From Ceratobasidium sp. AG-K (lineage: Eukaryota; Basidiomycota; Agaricomycetes; Cantharellales; Ceratobasidiaceae): a stretch of 64,000 bases of DNA. Within the stretch, counting starts at the first letter, position 1; each line of letters starts with the position of its first letter. The stretch lies in assembly GCA_037039685.1 (NCBI GenBank), contig JAWNGF010000004.1, forward strand, positions 1,550,001-1,614,000. The letters are read 5' to 3'. The position numbers were made by a program, and so were the translations under genes. Under the pieces are notes generated by a model. It did not search any database and was not told where the DNA came from. It saw only the letters and a program-made list of their open reading frames with translations. Of this stretch, positions 46,888-59,527 are shown piece after piece.

Positions 46888-49800
46888 TCAAAGCCCTAAC
46901 CGGGGCTTCTGGGGGTTGGGTTCTGAAATCCTTCTTCGAGGGCTAAAGCGCTTGATCACCGGAACGAAGCTGACTCGGCGAGAAACCTCTGAAATGATTG
47001 GCCGTGCTTTGGGATCGCTCTCCAAAGTAGTTTCGACGATCTCCCACATATTATCGCAAAGCCACTCTTTCGCAACATCGCTGTCTGGGCGGGATGGCTT
47101 ACAACCACCCGCAATAAGTCGAATTACGTGCGGCATGGATTGTATATTGGCATACGGTATCTCGTCACTCAGGAGCTGCATATATGCACCATATCCGGTG
47201 AGCCAAGTAGTTTAAATTAACAAAAATACTGGCTTACCTCCCGTATGACCAAGCCAAACGCAAACACGTCGCTTTGCAAGGTTTTGACCGGAATCTTCGA
47301 CACGCCCGAATCGTCGTTGGTAAGGAGTATTTCGGGGCTCATATATCGGATGCTTCCGTTTCCTCGCATACTGGTGGCTGTAGCCTCGTGTGATGCTCGT
47401 GCCAGGCCTAGGTCGGATAGACAGGCAGTACAATCATCCTTGATGAGTATGTTTGCCTTGATGAAGCGCATGTCAGACACCATCCACAGCGAAGACTGGG
47501 CGCTTACCCCCTTCAAGTCGCCGTGTAGAATGCGCAGGCTGTGCAAGTAACAAAGGCCGCTGAGAGAATCTGAAACCTGTCACAAAGCCACGCATTTTAG
47601 CCTTGCGTTACAATTGAATGGATGCTGGCCTACGATGTCCCGACGGTTCGCATCTGGGTGCTTTTGAAGATAATCGGGAGCATTCCCATTGGACATCCAT
47701 CTCGATATCATGTATATCGACATGCCTCCAGCGTCGTACAGGCCGTAAAACTCCAGAATGTTGGGATGGACGAGTTCGCACCACAAGCGAACTTCGCGCA
47801 TGAGCTCCTATCGATCGTGTTTAGCATCGGCCGACCCACCACTAGTCACAATTACCTTTCGAACTGGTTCCAGTTGCAAGTTACTAAACATCCGCAGCCT
47901 TTTCATTGCAACTTTTTCATGGGGATGGGTCACAAATTCACCCAGATAAATCTTTGTCCGAATGGGTCAGTCTGAATAGATGTTGACTGAGTTGAACTTA
48001 CATCGCATTGGCCTCCATTCGCGACAGGGTATATGGTCGTCTTGCGCACACACGCTGTAACATCCTTCACCCCAATCGTGCATGTTTCTGTGATCTCCTT
48101 TAGGCGCTTCGCTACTTCGCTCATCGTGGGACGAGCGGATGGGTCATACTTCCAACACAATTGCAGTAATGACCATATTTCATCGCTCAGCCCTCGTTTG
48201 ACTACACTATGGCCCTCTTCTTCCGAAGGGATAGCCTCCGCGGCAGCCTCCGCGGCAGCTTCTAGGGCATCAGAGTTAGACGCCGGCATGGGGGGCAATG
48301 GCGCCGATCGCTTCCTCTTTAGTTGTGGTCGCGATACACTGAGACTTTCAGTTGTGTTTTCAGAGGGATGAACGGGCGTTGTTCCTTGAACCAGGAATTT
48401 CACGAGTCCATGGGGCATAGGGACGCCTTCAAAAGGTGTCTTGTGTGTAAAAATCTCGAAGAATTTAACGTTAGTTGAGCAAGCGGCGTTAAATGCATGG
48501 GCTCACCTGGAGGACTACCATACCCAAAGACCATACATCTGCGCTAAGCATCATGTTCAAGTTCGAAACTCGCCCCCGTATGTACTAGGAGCGCTCAAAT
48601 TAGCACACAGAGCTGACAGTCACCCAGCACCACAGTGTACACTCACCTCTGGGGCCATACATCGCAGAGCACTTTGCCCTGCCAGTCTTATTACGAGGTT
48701 GAGCGGGGCATTAAGCTCGAACTTGGAGCATAATGAGAAACACCCAATCTGAGGATGCCCTTCTTCACTGATAAATATAGCTCCCTACTGGCAGGTTGTT
48801 AACAACTGAGCATGCAGGCGATAAAATCACTTGCCGCATGTAGTCCCCCATGATGTAGTCCGCACGAATGTAAGTAATGCAATCCACTGGCAACACCAGT
48901 TACCTGGGAAGGTCAAATCATGCAACTGCATATAACAGTCGTCCGAGTCACCTACCAGATTCATATGATTAATGTCAGGAAATACTTTCACGTAGTCTGA
49001 AAGAGTGCGCTCGTGCCAAGGTGAGACAAGCCCCAGTATGGACGTTTTCCCAAGTTTGAGGTAGCGACTCAGTCCCAGAAATGGAACAATATTCTTGTGA
49101 GTCAATCGCGACCATATACAGGCCTCTTGGAGCAAACGCTGATTTTATTTCAGTAGAAAATAACACAAGCAAAGCGACTACATACCCGTTGCATCATGTT
49201 GTAGAGCATTTGATCATTTGGGTGAGCCTGGCAGAGCCGAACTGAAACCAGGGTAGCTCCAGAGTGATTTTGCAGGAGGCTAGTATCCTCAAGGGCCGTA
49301 TCTACACTGAACTTGTCTCTAATTTTGCTGCCTAAGTACGTCATGATTGATCCGTTTCGACGCATCGGGTGCCCACTAAATAATCGAATCTGCAGAGTCA
49401 AATCGCGAATATTGTGAAGATAATGGGCATCTTCCATCTTATTAATATCGGATATCGTTACGAAAGGGACGTGTGATACTCGCAGCATCGCAGCATCATC
49501 ACCAAGGCTCAAAGACTGTCCCGCAGTCATTGTTGAAAGCTCTTGTGCGAGAGGGGCTACTACAGGTGATAGTTCGAGGGGGTTGAGAAGTGGCTGATAC
49601 TGAGAGGTTATATGTACGCAGTCATAGAACTCTCTCTCGAGGGTCTTGAGCTCCATGTCGGAAGCTTTGGCGTCTGGCGTGATCGCTAAGTGACTCCGGT
49701 TCGTACTCGAAGATGGCTGCTATAAGTGATGTATTTATCAGCATTCGCGCAGGCAAAGATTAGCTGATTTACCCCTTCAAGCGAGACCTTCTCTATCACC

Positions 49801-50462
49801 GTAAAGGTTGGGACTACAGGCGGTGGCGAGGTTGCTTTGGACTTTGTTTCTTCGTCATTCGATTCGGACGACTCCTCGGCCAGCAACACTAATTTTTTCA
49901 CTAAATCGTCCTCGTCGCGTTCCTTGGCTCGAACATATGCACTTTTCCATTGTTGCTCAAAGCCGAGCTATATAAGCGCGGTCCACTGTTGATTATTATC
50001 CAACATTTCGCTGGATATCAACTCACAACATGATGTAGGTCGCATTCGCCCAGCGCCCTAAGCTCCACTTCAAGGCACGATGAGAATTTGCTTTCATCAA
50101 CGATGGCCTGATAGGGGGATATAGACTCCCACTGCCTCAGCGCCTGAAGCGCGTGCTTTAGTGCGCTAGAATGAAGTTAGTACTGGAGAGAGCGAGAAGG
50201 AAGAACAACAGGACGAACCTATTGGCATCCGCTATTATTAATTCCAGCCCCGGCTCGTCACTCATGTCCTGGATTCTGTCGAGTATGTCACGGGCGCAAA
50301 TATGGATTTGGCGACAACGATGCTGGGGTTGTGGCTAAGTGAACAAGTGACAGAAATACTGCCAGGCGATACCACGATTCGTACCTGATGCACTTCAACA
50401 TGGCGACACACTTTCCAAAGTGCGTGCACCTTATCAGCGATATCTTCTATGGATACAGACAT
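46888..50462 (-). CDS. tandem pseudokinase-kinase protein, TKL type (942 aa)
   Basis: Fifteen exons: 50462-50385, 50334-50219, 50165-50027, 49967-49773, 49719-49186, 49138-48956, 48903-48831, 48780-48647, 48584-48507, 48454-48002, 47951-47856, 47807-47634, 47576-47508, 47456-47238, 47175-46888; introns 47-62 nt. Residues 1-250 are helical with a Ser/Glu-rich break. The first kinase-like domain (about 280-600) has lost the catalytic residues: VSVRL instead of VAIK, HGGLHA with Gly435 instead of Asp, and GCFS in place of DFG. Yet it keeps HKNIVPFLGL, MAPE and DVWSLGMVV. The second domain (about 662-925) is complete, with K678 in VAMKRL, HPNILEFYGL, HGDLKGANILI (D771), SDLGLA (D789), RYMSPEIL and SDVFAFGLVI. 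This JAK-like order suggests regulation of the active domain by the dead one. Substrates are unknown. Confidence 0.85.
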
Positions 50463-51315
50463 TAGCTCAGGCAAGAGTACGAGTTAAGGATAAAGCGTAG
50501 AGCAGGCTTAAATCAGGCATGTGGTGGAGCGGCAGAAATAAGCGCCTGAGCTGCGTTGCTGATCCCGGCGGCTCCAGGAACCACGATGACGATCGATTGG
50601 CAAGGGGGACTAATTCCGGGCTCAAGCAATGAGGTCATGGCAAATGCCCCCGGCCATTCGCTCATATGCGCATCGTAGACCCGCTTCATCAAAGTGTAAG
50701 TGCACGAAACAGTTTGGGTAATTCATAATCGGCGCTTATGCAAGGCATCGACTCCAGAGCAAAACCAAGGGCTCCAGAGGTTATATTGAAAGCTGGAATG
50801 GCTAGGGTAGGTGCCACGTCTCAGTCCTAGGAAGATGATGGGAGAGAATAGAACAAGGCCGATGTTATTGGCAATCCGAAACATGTGATGCCGTTTTTTT
50901 ATTTTTATTTGAATACATATTTATCAAGCTACATGAACACAAGGTCAAACCGCTCGGTACCGTACAGGTCACAAGAACCGGAATTAAAATTGGAAGAAAG
51001 TGTCCATCCGGAGGTGACTTGAAAAAGGAAAGACGAACACGTGATGCCGTATTGTAGCGGGGTTTGTTTGTGTATGCCCCAGCGTGCAGCTATCTTCCCT
51101 GCTACTCACTTGGTCTTATATCAACGGACCAACTGCCTTGAGACACGAAATCCCCGGTTTTCGGACAACAATTGTATAGAATCAAACGCAATGACTTTTG
51201 TGTCGTCCAAAGGTGATGGCTACAGAGCCATCCAAGTTTCGAACGAAAGTTGCACTAGCCATTTGGTCGACATTTACAAGACTTTATATGACACCGAAGC
51301 ACATATTTTGTTGCC
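50463..51315. other. intergenic, no feature seen
   Basis: 850 bases between two minus-strand genes, presumably holding the 3' UTR of the carboxylase and the promoter of the kinase gene. Confidence 0.5.
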
Positions 51316-53656
51316 CTACATGCGGAAAACGCCAAACCCTCCCTCGGCAGCTCCAGTCCGAGTGCCGCCCAATCCACCCCGCCTCTCCCGGGCTGCCAAC
51401 GCGAGCCCAAGTCCGACTGCATCTCTGGTATCTTGTGGTCGAATGATTCCATCATCCCAAAGCCGGGACGTCGCATACAAGGCCGTCGACTGGTCTTCGA
51501 TCTCGGCCTTGAGCGAGGCGTGCTGTGCTGGATCTCTAGATCGAAACAGAGTATTAATTACTGATCCCAATCATTCAGTCAGCACTAACTTTGATACCGT
51601 TGCCATTACTTCTGAGAGTTGACCCGAGCCCATGACAGATACCTTGGCATTCTGTGACAAAGAGTAAGATGTGATACTTTGGTTTGAAACGACACTCACA
51701 GGCCACATCCACAAGAATCGGGGAGAATACTAAACGAGTGATATAAGCATCCAATCACGCCCCTTGTCCAGGAACTCACAGCACGGCCACACATTCCTAC
51801 AGGCCTATCAGAACTGCAATTGATACCTGGTTCAAGACTTACCGTAATTGCCAGCTCCAAAGGATCCCCCAACAATCACGGTCAACTTGGGGACATCAAC
51901 GCAAGCTACGGCTCGGACCATTTTTGCGCCATCTTTGGCGATACCACCTCGCTCAGCCTTGGAGCCGACCATGTATCCTGTGGTACCATCAGGTCCGGTG
52001 CCTGAGACTAACGCTAAAACCGGATGTACTAACCAGTAACGTTGACCAGGAACAATAACGGGATTCTCCTTTGGGAGCACAGTTCAATAAAGTGTGTTGC
52101 CTTCAAGGCCGAGGGCGAGAACAAGATGCCGTTATTGGCAATGATTCCAACAGGATAGCCGTGAACATGTGCGAATCCCTGCCCGGGCAAACACCGAATA
52201 AAGAATCCAATTCAATATGAACGTTACTGTGCTCACCGTGAGAATTGTTGGCCCATACTCCTTTTTGAACTCCCTAAAACTCGAACCGTCTACAATTCTT
52301 GCGATAACGTCCCTCATATCAAACCCTTGACGAACGTCCGTTCCAACAATGCCGTGAAGTTCATGTGCAGGATACAACGGATCTTCCGGTGCCTTTGGAG
52401 GCTAGAACAAGAAAGTGCATTGAGTCGCCGCATACATTCAAGGGTAGAAGTATACCGCACCGCATTTGCAACCCAGCTTCCATTGCCAAGGTCAGCAACG
52501 CACGCTCGGGCAATCTCAATGGCGTGTGCATCATCACGCGCGAGATGATCGGTCACCCCAGATTCTGAAGAGTGCATATCGCCACCTCCCAGTGTTTCAT
52601 CATCAACAACTTCGCCTGTGGCGGCTTTTACGAGGGGTGGTCCAGCCAAGAAGATTCGGCCTGTGATAGTGTTAGTTGGAGTCGCTCATCATCAGACAAT
52701 TACGAACCTTGTTGGCGAACAATAATATTCTCATCTGCCATGGCAGGGACATAAGCACCACCAGCTACGCTAATACCATGAACCACACTGATCTGCACCA
52801 GAACTTTAGAATACAACCGTTGGAATAGCTCTATGACTCACCTGCGGGATGCCCAGTCGGCTCATTTGCGCCATGTTATAGAAAATTCGGCCAAAGTGCT
52901 CCCGGTCGGGGAACACATTCGCCTGGTAAGGTAACGCAGCGCCTCCAGACTCGACTATCCAAACCTCAGTGTTTGGTCCTCGCCATGACTTGATACTCAC
53001 CAAGGTATACGCAAGGCAATCCATTTTGCAGGGCGATTTCCTGAGCTCGCAAGTGTTTCTTGACCTACAAGTCCCAATTTGATAAGTTTAAAGCCACTTC
53101 GCCAGCGTATCGTCTTACCGTCATTGGAAAATAACTACCACCCTTGACGGTCGCGTCATTACAAACAACCATACATTCCCGACCTTTGATTCGGCCTATC
53201 CCTGTGATGATACCAGCGCCTGGAACACTATCGCCGTATAGTCCATGTGCAGCCAGCGAAGACAATTCAAGGAACGGCGAATGGGGGTCGAGCAACGCAG
53301 CGATTCTATTGATATTAATTAGAACGCGATCAAAGTTCTAGATACAAACCAAGCACCTTTCTCTCGGCGTCTTTTTGCCTTTGGCTCGCATCTTCTCTTG
53401 GGCCTTGGTTCCACCTCCCAGCCGTGCGGCTCCAACGAGTTCTTCATACTTTGAAACCTGCAATAACATATTAGATCCGCATGATACTTGTGTCTTGTCA
53501 TTGCGTACCAATGCATTCATAGATTCCGCCTTTTCAACAAAATCAGGGTTGCTCGTCGAAATTCAAAGACGGTAACCGCGAAGCATCGTGCACACCGCGA
53601 CGTGCTATTAGACTAGTGACCCTCCCAGCCCCCACAAATCTGCTCAGTCGAAGCAT
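51316..53656 (-). CDS. MCCB: methylcrotonyl-CoA carboxylase beta subunit, mitochondrial (about 556 aa)
   Basis: Fourteen exons: 53656-53509, 53457-53357, 53305-53119, 53064-53001, 52954-52842, 52792-52708, 52660-52461, 52401-52237, 52178-52034, 51977-51843, 51796-51780, 51729-51700, 51651-51590, 51535-51316. The carboxyltransferase half of a leucine-catabolic enzyme shows [110 protein letters not shown] and a C-terminal [14 protein letters not shown]. These are the acyl-CoA and biotin pockets. The start at 53656 gives an Arg-rich mitochondrial presequence ([20 protein letters not shown]). However, one extra base near 53570-53590 puts the presequence out of frame with the [15 protein letters not shown] block; an indel or an unseen 5' exon could explain this. 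The rest is intact. Confidence 0.9.
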
Positions 53657-54711
53657 ACCGAAATGGTGTTCAGGTCAAGAACAAAAATGCTAAACAAGCC
53701 GGTCCTCGGTGGTCATACCCCACATGATCCGTCCGAAAGGAGTGGTTGCTGACGTAACAATGGCCAACTACCTGTGTCAGTGGCTCGTTCACAGCCACAT
53801 GTCAGATCTCGCCCGGGATGGCCGATAATCAGGAGCTGTATGATCAATCCTGAAATGGTGCTACTTACACCCGCTACTGCCGCTGTTCTCGCAGAAACTG
53901 CCGATGGAAAGCACAAATTTTGGGTCAGAGCTTCTAGCGGAACGATTGCAACGTGCTTGATAGATCAAGCTTGGATCGAACAGCATCAGCGCATGTATCA
54001 GTCTCTAGTACGCGTTGCCAGATCGGGAGGGTGTCAAACCATTTGGGGACACTCTGTTAGGCACGTCAACACGAAAATAAAATAAATAGATTTAGACCCG
54101 GCGACTGGAACGCTTCTTGCGAACTAGCAAATTTCAGGCTGTAGACACGTAATGAATCTGAGTCTTGGGTTCGGCAATTTGCTATCACATAGGCTACGCC
54201 AACTGGGACGGACGCACGTTCATGCACGACAGGGGCGCAAAGACACCCAAACCTCACGAGGCTAGTCCATAGCCAATCGCAAAACAGGCCTCTCTTTCAT
54301 TTCAGACTTACGCCAAGAGCCTACGCTACGACGGCAGCACCATGTGGCAAAATTATTAATGTGTACGTTGTTGACACCGCCAGTCTCGGTGTCTATCAAC
54401 GTCAATCTAACTCTATCTCGGACACCAGTTGTTCGTCCGTCCTCCAATCTGAGGGCCGCAGTAAACCAAGCGTTCGATTGGATAATTCCACTATGCAGCC
54501 TCGTATTGGATCTGGACATTGCACCGCCATGCACCCCACCGACTTGACGTGATTTCGCATCGGAAACAACCAACTAGTAAAACTAGATCTTACGTTTCTA
54601 ACTGTTCCAGCCCGCAAAAGACATGTGAGAATAAGATGAGATTATCAAGGCGGGTACATGCAAAGTAATCCAATGGACAGAAGGACGAAATAAACCAATG
54701 CAGTCATCAGA
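53657..54711. other. intergenic, no supported gene
   Basis: 1 kb between the carboxylase start and the end of the P450 gene. Open frames at 53774-54085 (+) and 54262-54573 (-) have no motif and are not called. Confidence 0.5.
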
Positions 54712-56785
54712 CTATTTGCGCTGTATCGCAATGTATGCGCGGTCCTCCTCCCTCAGGTCACGCTCGAAAGGCTCAAATGCAGGTCCAGCTGCCATGAAAT
54801 CATGCTCGATGATCTCAGCGTGGTGTGGGCTGCGAGGGGTGATGGCGCACTTGAATGGGTTGGGGCAGGTGAGAATACCCTACGCAAACAACATTAGTAT
54901 ATGTTATGGGGACAGGTTGGTGCAACGAACCTTGGCATAGTCGTGGGTGTCGACAGGGAGCGCCTTGCCCGTATCGGGGTCGACAGAGGGGCCAAAGTTG
55001 AACGCCCAGACCAGGTTCATGGTGTTCAACATCTACCATTCAATTGTTAGCACCAGTCGACAGGCGCTAGAACAGGGACGCACCAAGCTATTATTAGCCA
55101 AGTGAACACCAGGGCAGAATCGGCGACCGCTTCCGAATGCCATGTTGTTGCGACGGTCGGCACCGTCGACGCCAGGCTTCGTACCAAACTCGTTCTTCAA
55201 GAATCGATCAGGCCAAAAGTCGTCGGGGCGCTCATAGACCTCGGGGTCGTGGAACATTCCCCAGTTGTTGACAAAGATGGTCGAGCCAGCGGGGATACGG
55301 TAGCCGCGGTACTTGAGAAGCACAAAGGTCAGCTGGAGACTAAGTTTTGGCCGGAGGACCTACGCTCTCTTCCTGGATGGTCCCATGGGGAATGGCAAGC
55401 GGGGCAACGGGGCGCCAGCGATGGCACTCCTTGATGATGGCCTGGATATAGGGGAGATTCGCGAAGTCGTCAGGGCCGGGTGCATGGTCACCTCCGACAA
55501 CCGAGTCGATTTCAGCCTACACATTGCAAATCAAAAACTCGTCGAGCGAAGCGCAAAACAAGATACCCACCTGGGCCTTCTTTTGCACATCGGGGAAGGC
55601 GGCCAAGCCGAGGACGAGTGTCTGGAGGAACGAAGAAGTAGTGTCCGAGCCACCCTCGAGCAAGACACCACCGAGGTAGCCGACGAGCTCCCGGTTCATG
55701 CCAAACTCTTGTTGGCGCGCGAGAATCTGCTCCATGAAGCAGTTGTTCTCCTGGTGGTTAGCAATGCGCTGCTCAGTCTCCTCGAGAAGACCAAAGTACA
55801 AGTCTCGCTGGAGCTTGCGAGTTTTCTTGCAGAGGGTTTTCCACGAGGCGAAGCGCTCAGGAACCTTTTTGAGGATAGGGATGAGATCCATCGGCGGGTG
55901 CGCACCTGGGAGCGCATATAGTCAGTGAGGAAGGAGAATCGATGGCCAAACGTACCAGGCTCGAGAACCTCCTCCCAGCTATGTTGAGCGTTGAAGAAGT
56001 CGGTAACCTCCTTGGTCTCGAAGCGTGGGGCACGCTTGCCGAATAAGACTGACAAGATGACAGAGGATGAATAGCGGCGAATGTGCGTGTAGAATCCCTA
56101 AACCGACAAACGTCAAATTTGTGTATGGCGACGCAGCCACAAAGCATACCTCGGGTTTGGTGAGCATGTCGTGCAATAGTTGCGAAGCCTCGGCACGCTG
56201 AATCGGAAGGTGTCCAGCACAGGCCTGCGGAGTCAGGATCGCATGGGACGCACGGCGGAGAGTGCGCCAGTCCTCGGCTGATCGGAGAATGTTTAGAAGG
56301 CTCAATCATCAAAGTCAGTACACTCACTATAACGAGCAAGAACCATGTTCATCCCCCCAGCGACTTCGTCTGCCATGTGGTTGGGCGGACGATCGACGGT
56401 GGACTGGGAGCGTTTGTCCATGAGCTCCTTGACGGCAGACACATCGGTCAGGACAATTGCAGTGCCAGGGCCCATCTTCAACTGGATCGGGGTCAGACAA
56501 TACCAAAACGGTGGTCCGACGGAGCAACTTACAGAGTACATTCCACCATAAATTCGCGCCCACTCAGTGAGTCTAGACGTGAAGGCGAGGTCAGAAATGG
56601 AAAGAGCGCAACCAAACGACTCACTTCAGATGGAGCTCGGTTTTGGGGAGCTCGTGCAGATTGCCGAGCAGCGGGACAGTGTCAGGCCCAGGTGGCAGGT
56701 ACGACTCGCGTTTACCAATGTTCATGACCTTGTAGGTGAACCATAGCACACCGAGGCCAGTTGCGACGGGGACGACAATACTCAT
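54712..56785 (-). CDS. cytochrome P450 monooxygenase (536 aa)
   Basis: Ten exons: 56785-56625, 56572-56533, 56481-56328, 56277-56150, 56097-55956, 55905-55571, 55516-55364, 55311-55084, 55032-54931, 54879-54712. An N-terminal membrane anchor (MSIVVPVATGLGVLWFTYKV) is followed by the proline hinge LPPGPDTVPLLGNLHE. The I-helix motif is LEGGSDTTSS, the K-helix ExxR is ECHRWRP, and the haem loop FGSGRRFCPGVHLA places the ligand at C437. Such class II P450s sit on the ER face and need a reductase. The layout resembles the basidiomycete O-methylsterigmatocystin oxidoreductase-like group (CYP64/CYP620 style), but the substrate is unknown. No biosynthetic partners are adjacent, so it is probably a detoxification or single-gene enzyme. 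No defects are seen. Confidence 0.93.
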
Positions 56786-57626
56786 GTTGTGGCTGAAAAT
56801 TTTGAAAAAAGGGAGGAGGGTAGACGACGAGGTGGTGAGAATGAGTTGAGATGGAACGAAGGAAGGGAGGGCTGGCGACTCAAGGCTTCGCGGCTTGGGA
56901 ACAAATGGGCCGCAGAATGCGCTACGAAGGTAACAGATCGGCCATAATTGGTTGGTGGCAAAATCGAAAAGAAGCCAGGTCCCCGCTGCCACGATTTGCT
57001 GTACGTATTGACGGTTCCCGATGTAGCATGGAGCATCTGCTAGAAGTGTCAGGGCAATCTTGCGTCAATCCAAGAAGCAGAAAAACCCTTGGTTGGAAAC
57101 ACCCCTTTTCTCGACACTAGTTTCGCTGTTGAGGCTGATGTTGAACGTGTACAAACGGCGCATTGACTTCCCTATTTGCCCTTGAGTGTTTGTGATGGTT
57201 GTCGGGATGCTATCCCTATTGGCGCCTAGCTAATAGAGTTATCTCCTCAGGGCCGCCACCATGGCATCGATAACCTGAGTCAGGTTCTCACTTCTGGGCT
57301 AATACGCGCCACTTCGCCGTCTGTTCTATCATTGGGGGACGAGTCTAAAAGCCCGAGTGCAAGTCGACCGCAACGTCATTCGCTTCTCGTCCCGACTCGC
57401 CCGGCAACGAAATATCTACTGGTGCATCTGGTCCTGCAACTCGCCCTCTTCTGGCCAATCTCTGCCTGGTTCGGGCGCTCGAGTCGATCACGCCGCTCTG
57501 ATCGACTTTTCGGCCATTTTTGACCAGTCTTGCGCCGGGTCTTTTGTGCTCAGTTAAATATCTCGTTCGGCAATCGAAATCCCCATTGCCTTCCCATCCC
57601 CGCCTCGTGTCGATCCATCAGCCGCC
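56786..57626. other. divergent promoter region
   Basis: This stretch separates the minus-strand P450 from the plus-strand membrane protein. A TATA-like TTAAATA near 57553-57560 precedes the latter start by about 70 bases. Nothing else is recognised. Confidence 0.45.
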
Positions 57627-59157
57627 ATGTCTCTAACTCCCGATGGTACACCTACCCAGCTCGTCATCGATAGCTTTGGTCCGTTTGTCACTGGTGTCAT
57701 GATGGAGCAGCTCCTCATGGGCATATTCTGTGTACAAGTATACGACTACTGGCGCATGTTCCCCACCGACACGACGTTCAATCGGGTCACAGTCTTTTCT
57801 CGTAGGTACAACTTTCGTGTTCTTGTATCAGTTCTAACGGGCATTATAGTGGCTATCGTGACCACTCTCCAAGCGGTGATGGATTACATCAACTTGTACC
57901 GAAACGCGGTCCTCTTTTATGGAAATTTCCTTAAATTTGATGAGCAAGACTGTAAGTTTTTGTTTTAACCCTTTATTGTTTTCTAATCGCCACCCAGGGT
58001 CGCTGTGGTGGGAGATTGGTGTTACTGCGCTCGCCGGAACTATTGCACAGGTCTTCTTCCTGGAACGTTGCTACAGTGTGAGTTTACTCTCAGGTCCTCT
58101 GGTGCCGGGTTTGATGTTTTCGATAGGCGACGAAAAACAAAATCGTACTGTTTGGTGTGGGCTTGACGATCGCGGCCTCGCTGGGATTTGGAATTGCGTA
58201 AGTGTCACCTTGGTTCAACCCAACGTCTCTAATAGATACCGCAGGTCTTCCGTCGAATTCCAACGCATTGTTCGACTGAGCGAAGTCCCCAAAGTACGTC
58301 GTTCAGAGATCATGGCTATGTAGTCTAATTCCCCTTTAGATCCAAAACCCAATTGTTCCATGGCTCTCCCTCACTGCCTTCTTGGACGTCCTTATCTCGG
58401 TGATTCTCATCTATGCTCTGCTCCGCGTCAAGACTCCATTCCGGAAGTAAGTCCCGACCCACACCCGAGGAATGACCAACTGACCGGCCGTTAGGACAGA
58501 AGCTGTGATTACCAAAATTATTCGCGTGACTATGGAAACTAGCTCTGTGACTGCTTCGGTGGGCGGGACCCTGTTATTGCCTTGCTTTTTTGTCTGACAT
58601 GGTCAATTTTTAGATCGCCGTTATCAATCTCGTTTTGGTAAGTTTCGCTTTCTCCGTTGGCCTGCCTAGCTCATTTTTTTTAATAGTACGTTGCTCTCCC
58701 TGGTCTTGCTTACCATCTTTTGCCTCAGCTCATCATGGGCAAGATGTAAGTTGTCCGGATTTTTAGCGGAACACATACTTACGTTTCGGCAGGTATGCGA
58801 TCTCGGTAATGGTCACCCTGAGCTCGCGCAAGGACCTTCAAGAGATCATGTCTTCCCCTCCGACGACGAGCTATTACGAGTCGACTCGTGGACGCACAGT
58901 TGGTGCAAATCCCCCGACGGGCGGTGTTGTTGTAAGTGTATGCTCTCGGTTTCTCGGATCGATACTCAACCGCCCGTCAGGTCACGACTAGCTACCAACA
59001 GAGCGTCGATGACAACAAGTCCCGGAACCACGATATTGAGCTTGGCACTCGTACCGTCGACACGGTTCGCTTTGCTCGCGCTCAGGAGGAGACTGTCATG
59101 GAGGACGATGACAGCATGGAGGCGACCAAGCGTAGCCACCATCCTTTTGCCCCTTAG
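57627..59157 (+). CDS. basidiomycete integral membrane protein, DUF6534 type (364 aa)
   Basis: Ten exons: 57627-57951, 57998-58077, 58127-58197, 58245-58293, 58340-58446, 58495-58558, 58614-58637, 58687-58745, 58793-58931, 58981-59157; introns 46-55 nt. Hydrophobic segments follow each other: FGPFVTGVMMEQLLMGIF, VLVSVLTGIIVAIVTTLQ, IGVTALAGTIAQVFFLER, KIVLFGVGLTIAASLGFG, WLSLTAFLDVLISVILIYALL, TMETSSVTASIAVINLVL and the LPQLIMGKM region. These make about seven helices with an extracellular N-terminus. The opening around GPFVTGVMMEQLLMG and the TDTTFNR loop fit the DUF6534 family that is expanded in Agaricomycetes. The C-terminal tail is polar and probably cytosolic. Function is unknown; a receptor-like role has been suggested for the fold but cannot be seen here. 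Confidence 0.85.
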
Positions 59158-59527
59158 ACACTTTCCCACCAACCTGCCCCCCTTCGCCTTCGTTTACGTT
59201 TACCCGATTTCTCTGGTTTCGTTGTCATGACCTGCTGTGCCCTTGCTTTCGTTTTCAATGCGCACTCGTTCGTTTTCCCGCCTTGCCTCCTCGGCAAACT
59301 GCCCTGCCTTCAAGTCAGTCAAGCCGAGACTCAAGGCCAAGAGGGTGTGCAATGCTTTCGTATCATGTATATTTACACCCCTTTGCCTGTCTGCTATCGT
59401 CGGTCTGGACCGTAGAGTTTAACGAAATATATAAGTTTACTGGCGCATCTGGTGCCCTGCCAATTCATTCGGAGGGTGGACCAAGTAAATTTCTCTCTAG
59501 TACTAATTTGGTATCGAAGACGCAAGT
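59158..59527. other. convergent 3' spacer
   Basis: The membrane-protein gene and the oxidase gene end towards each other here; presumably 3' UTRs only. Confidence 0.55.

Noticed and set aside
54262..54573. 103-codon minus-strand frame
   Set aside because: No recognisable domain and no supporting splice structure.
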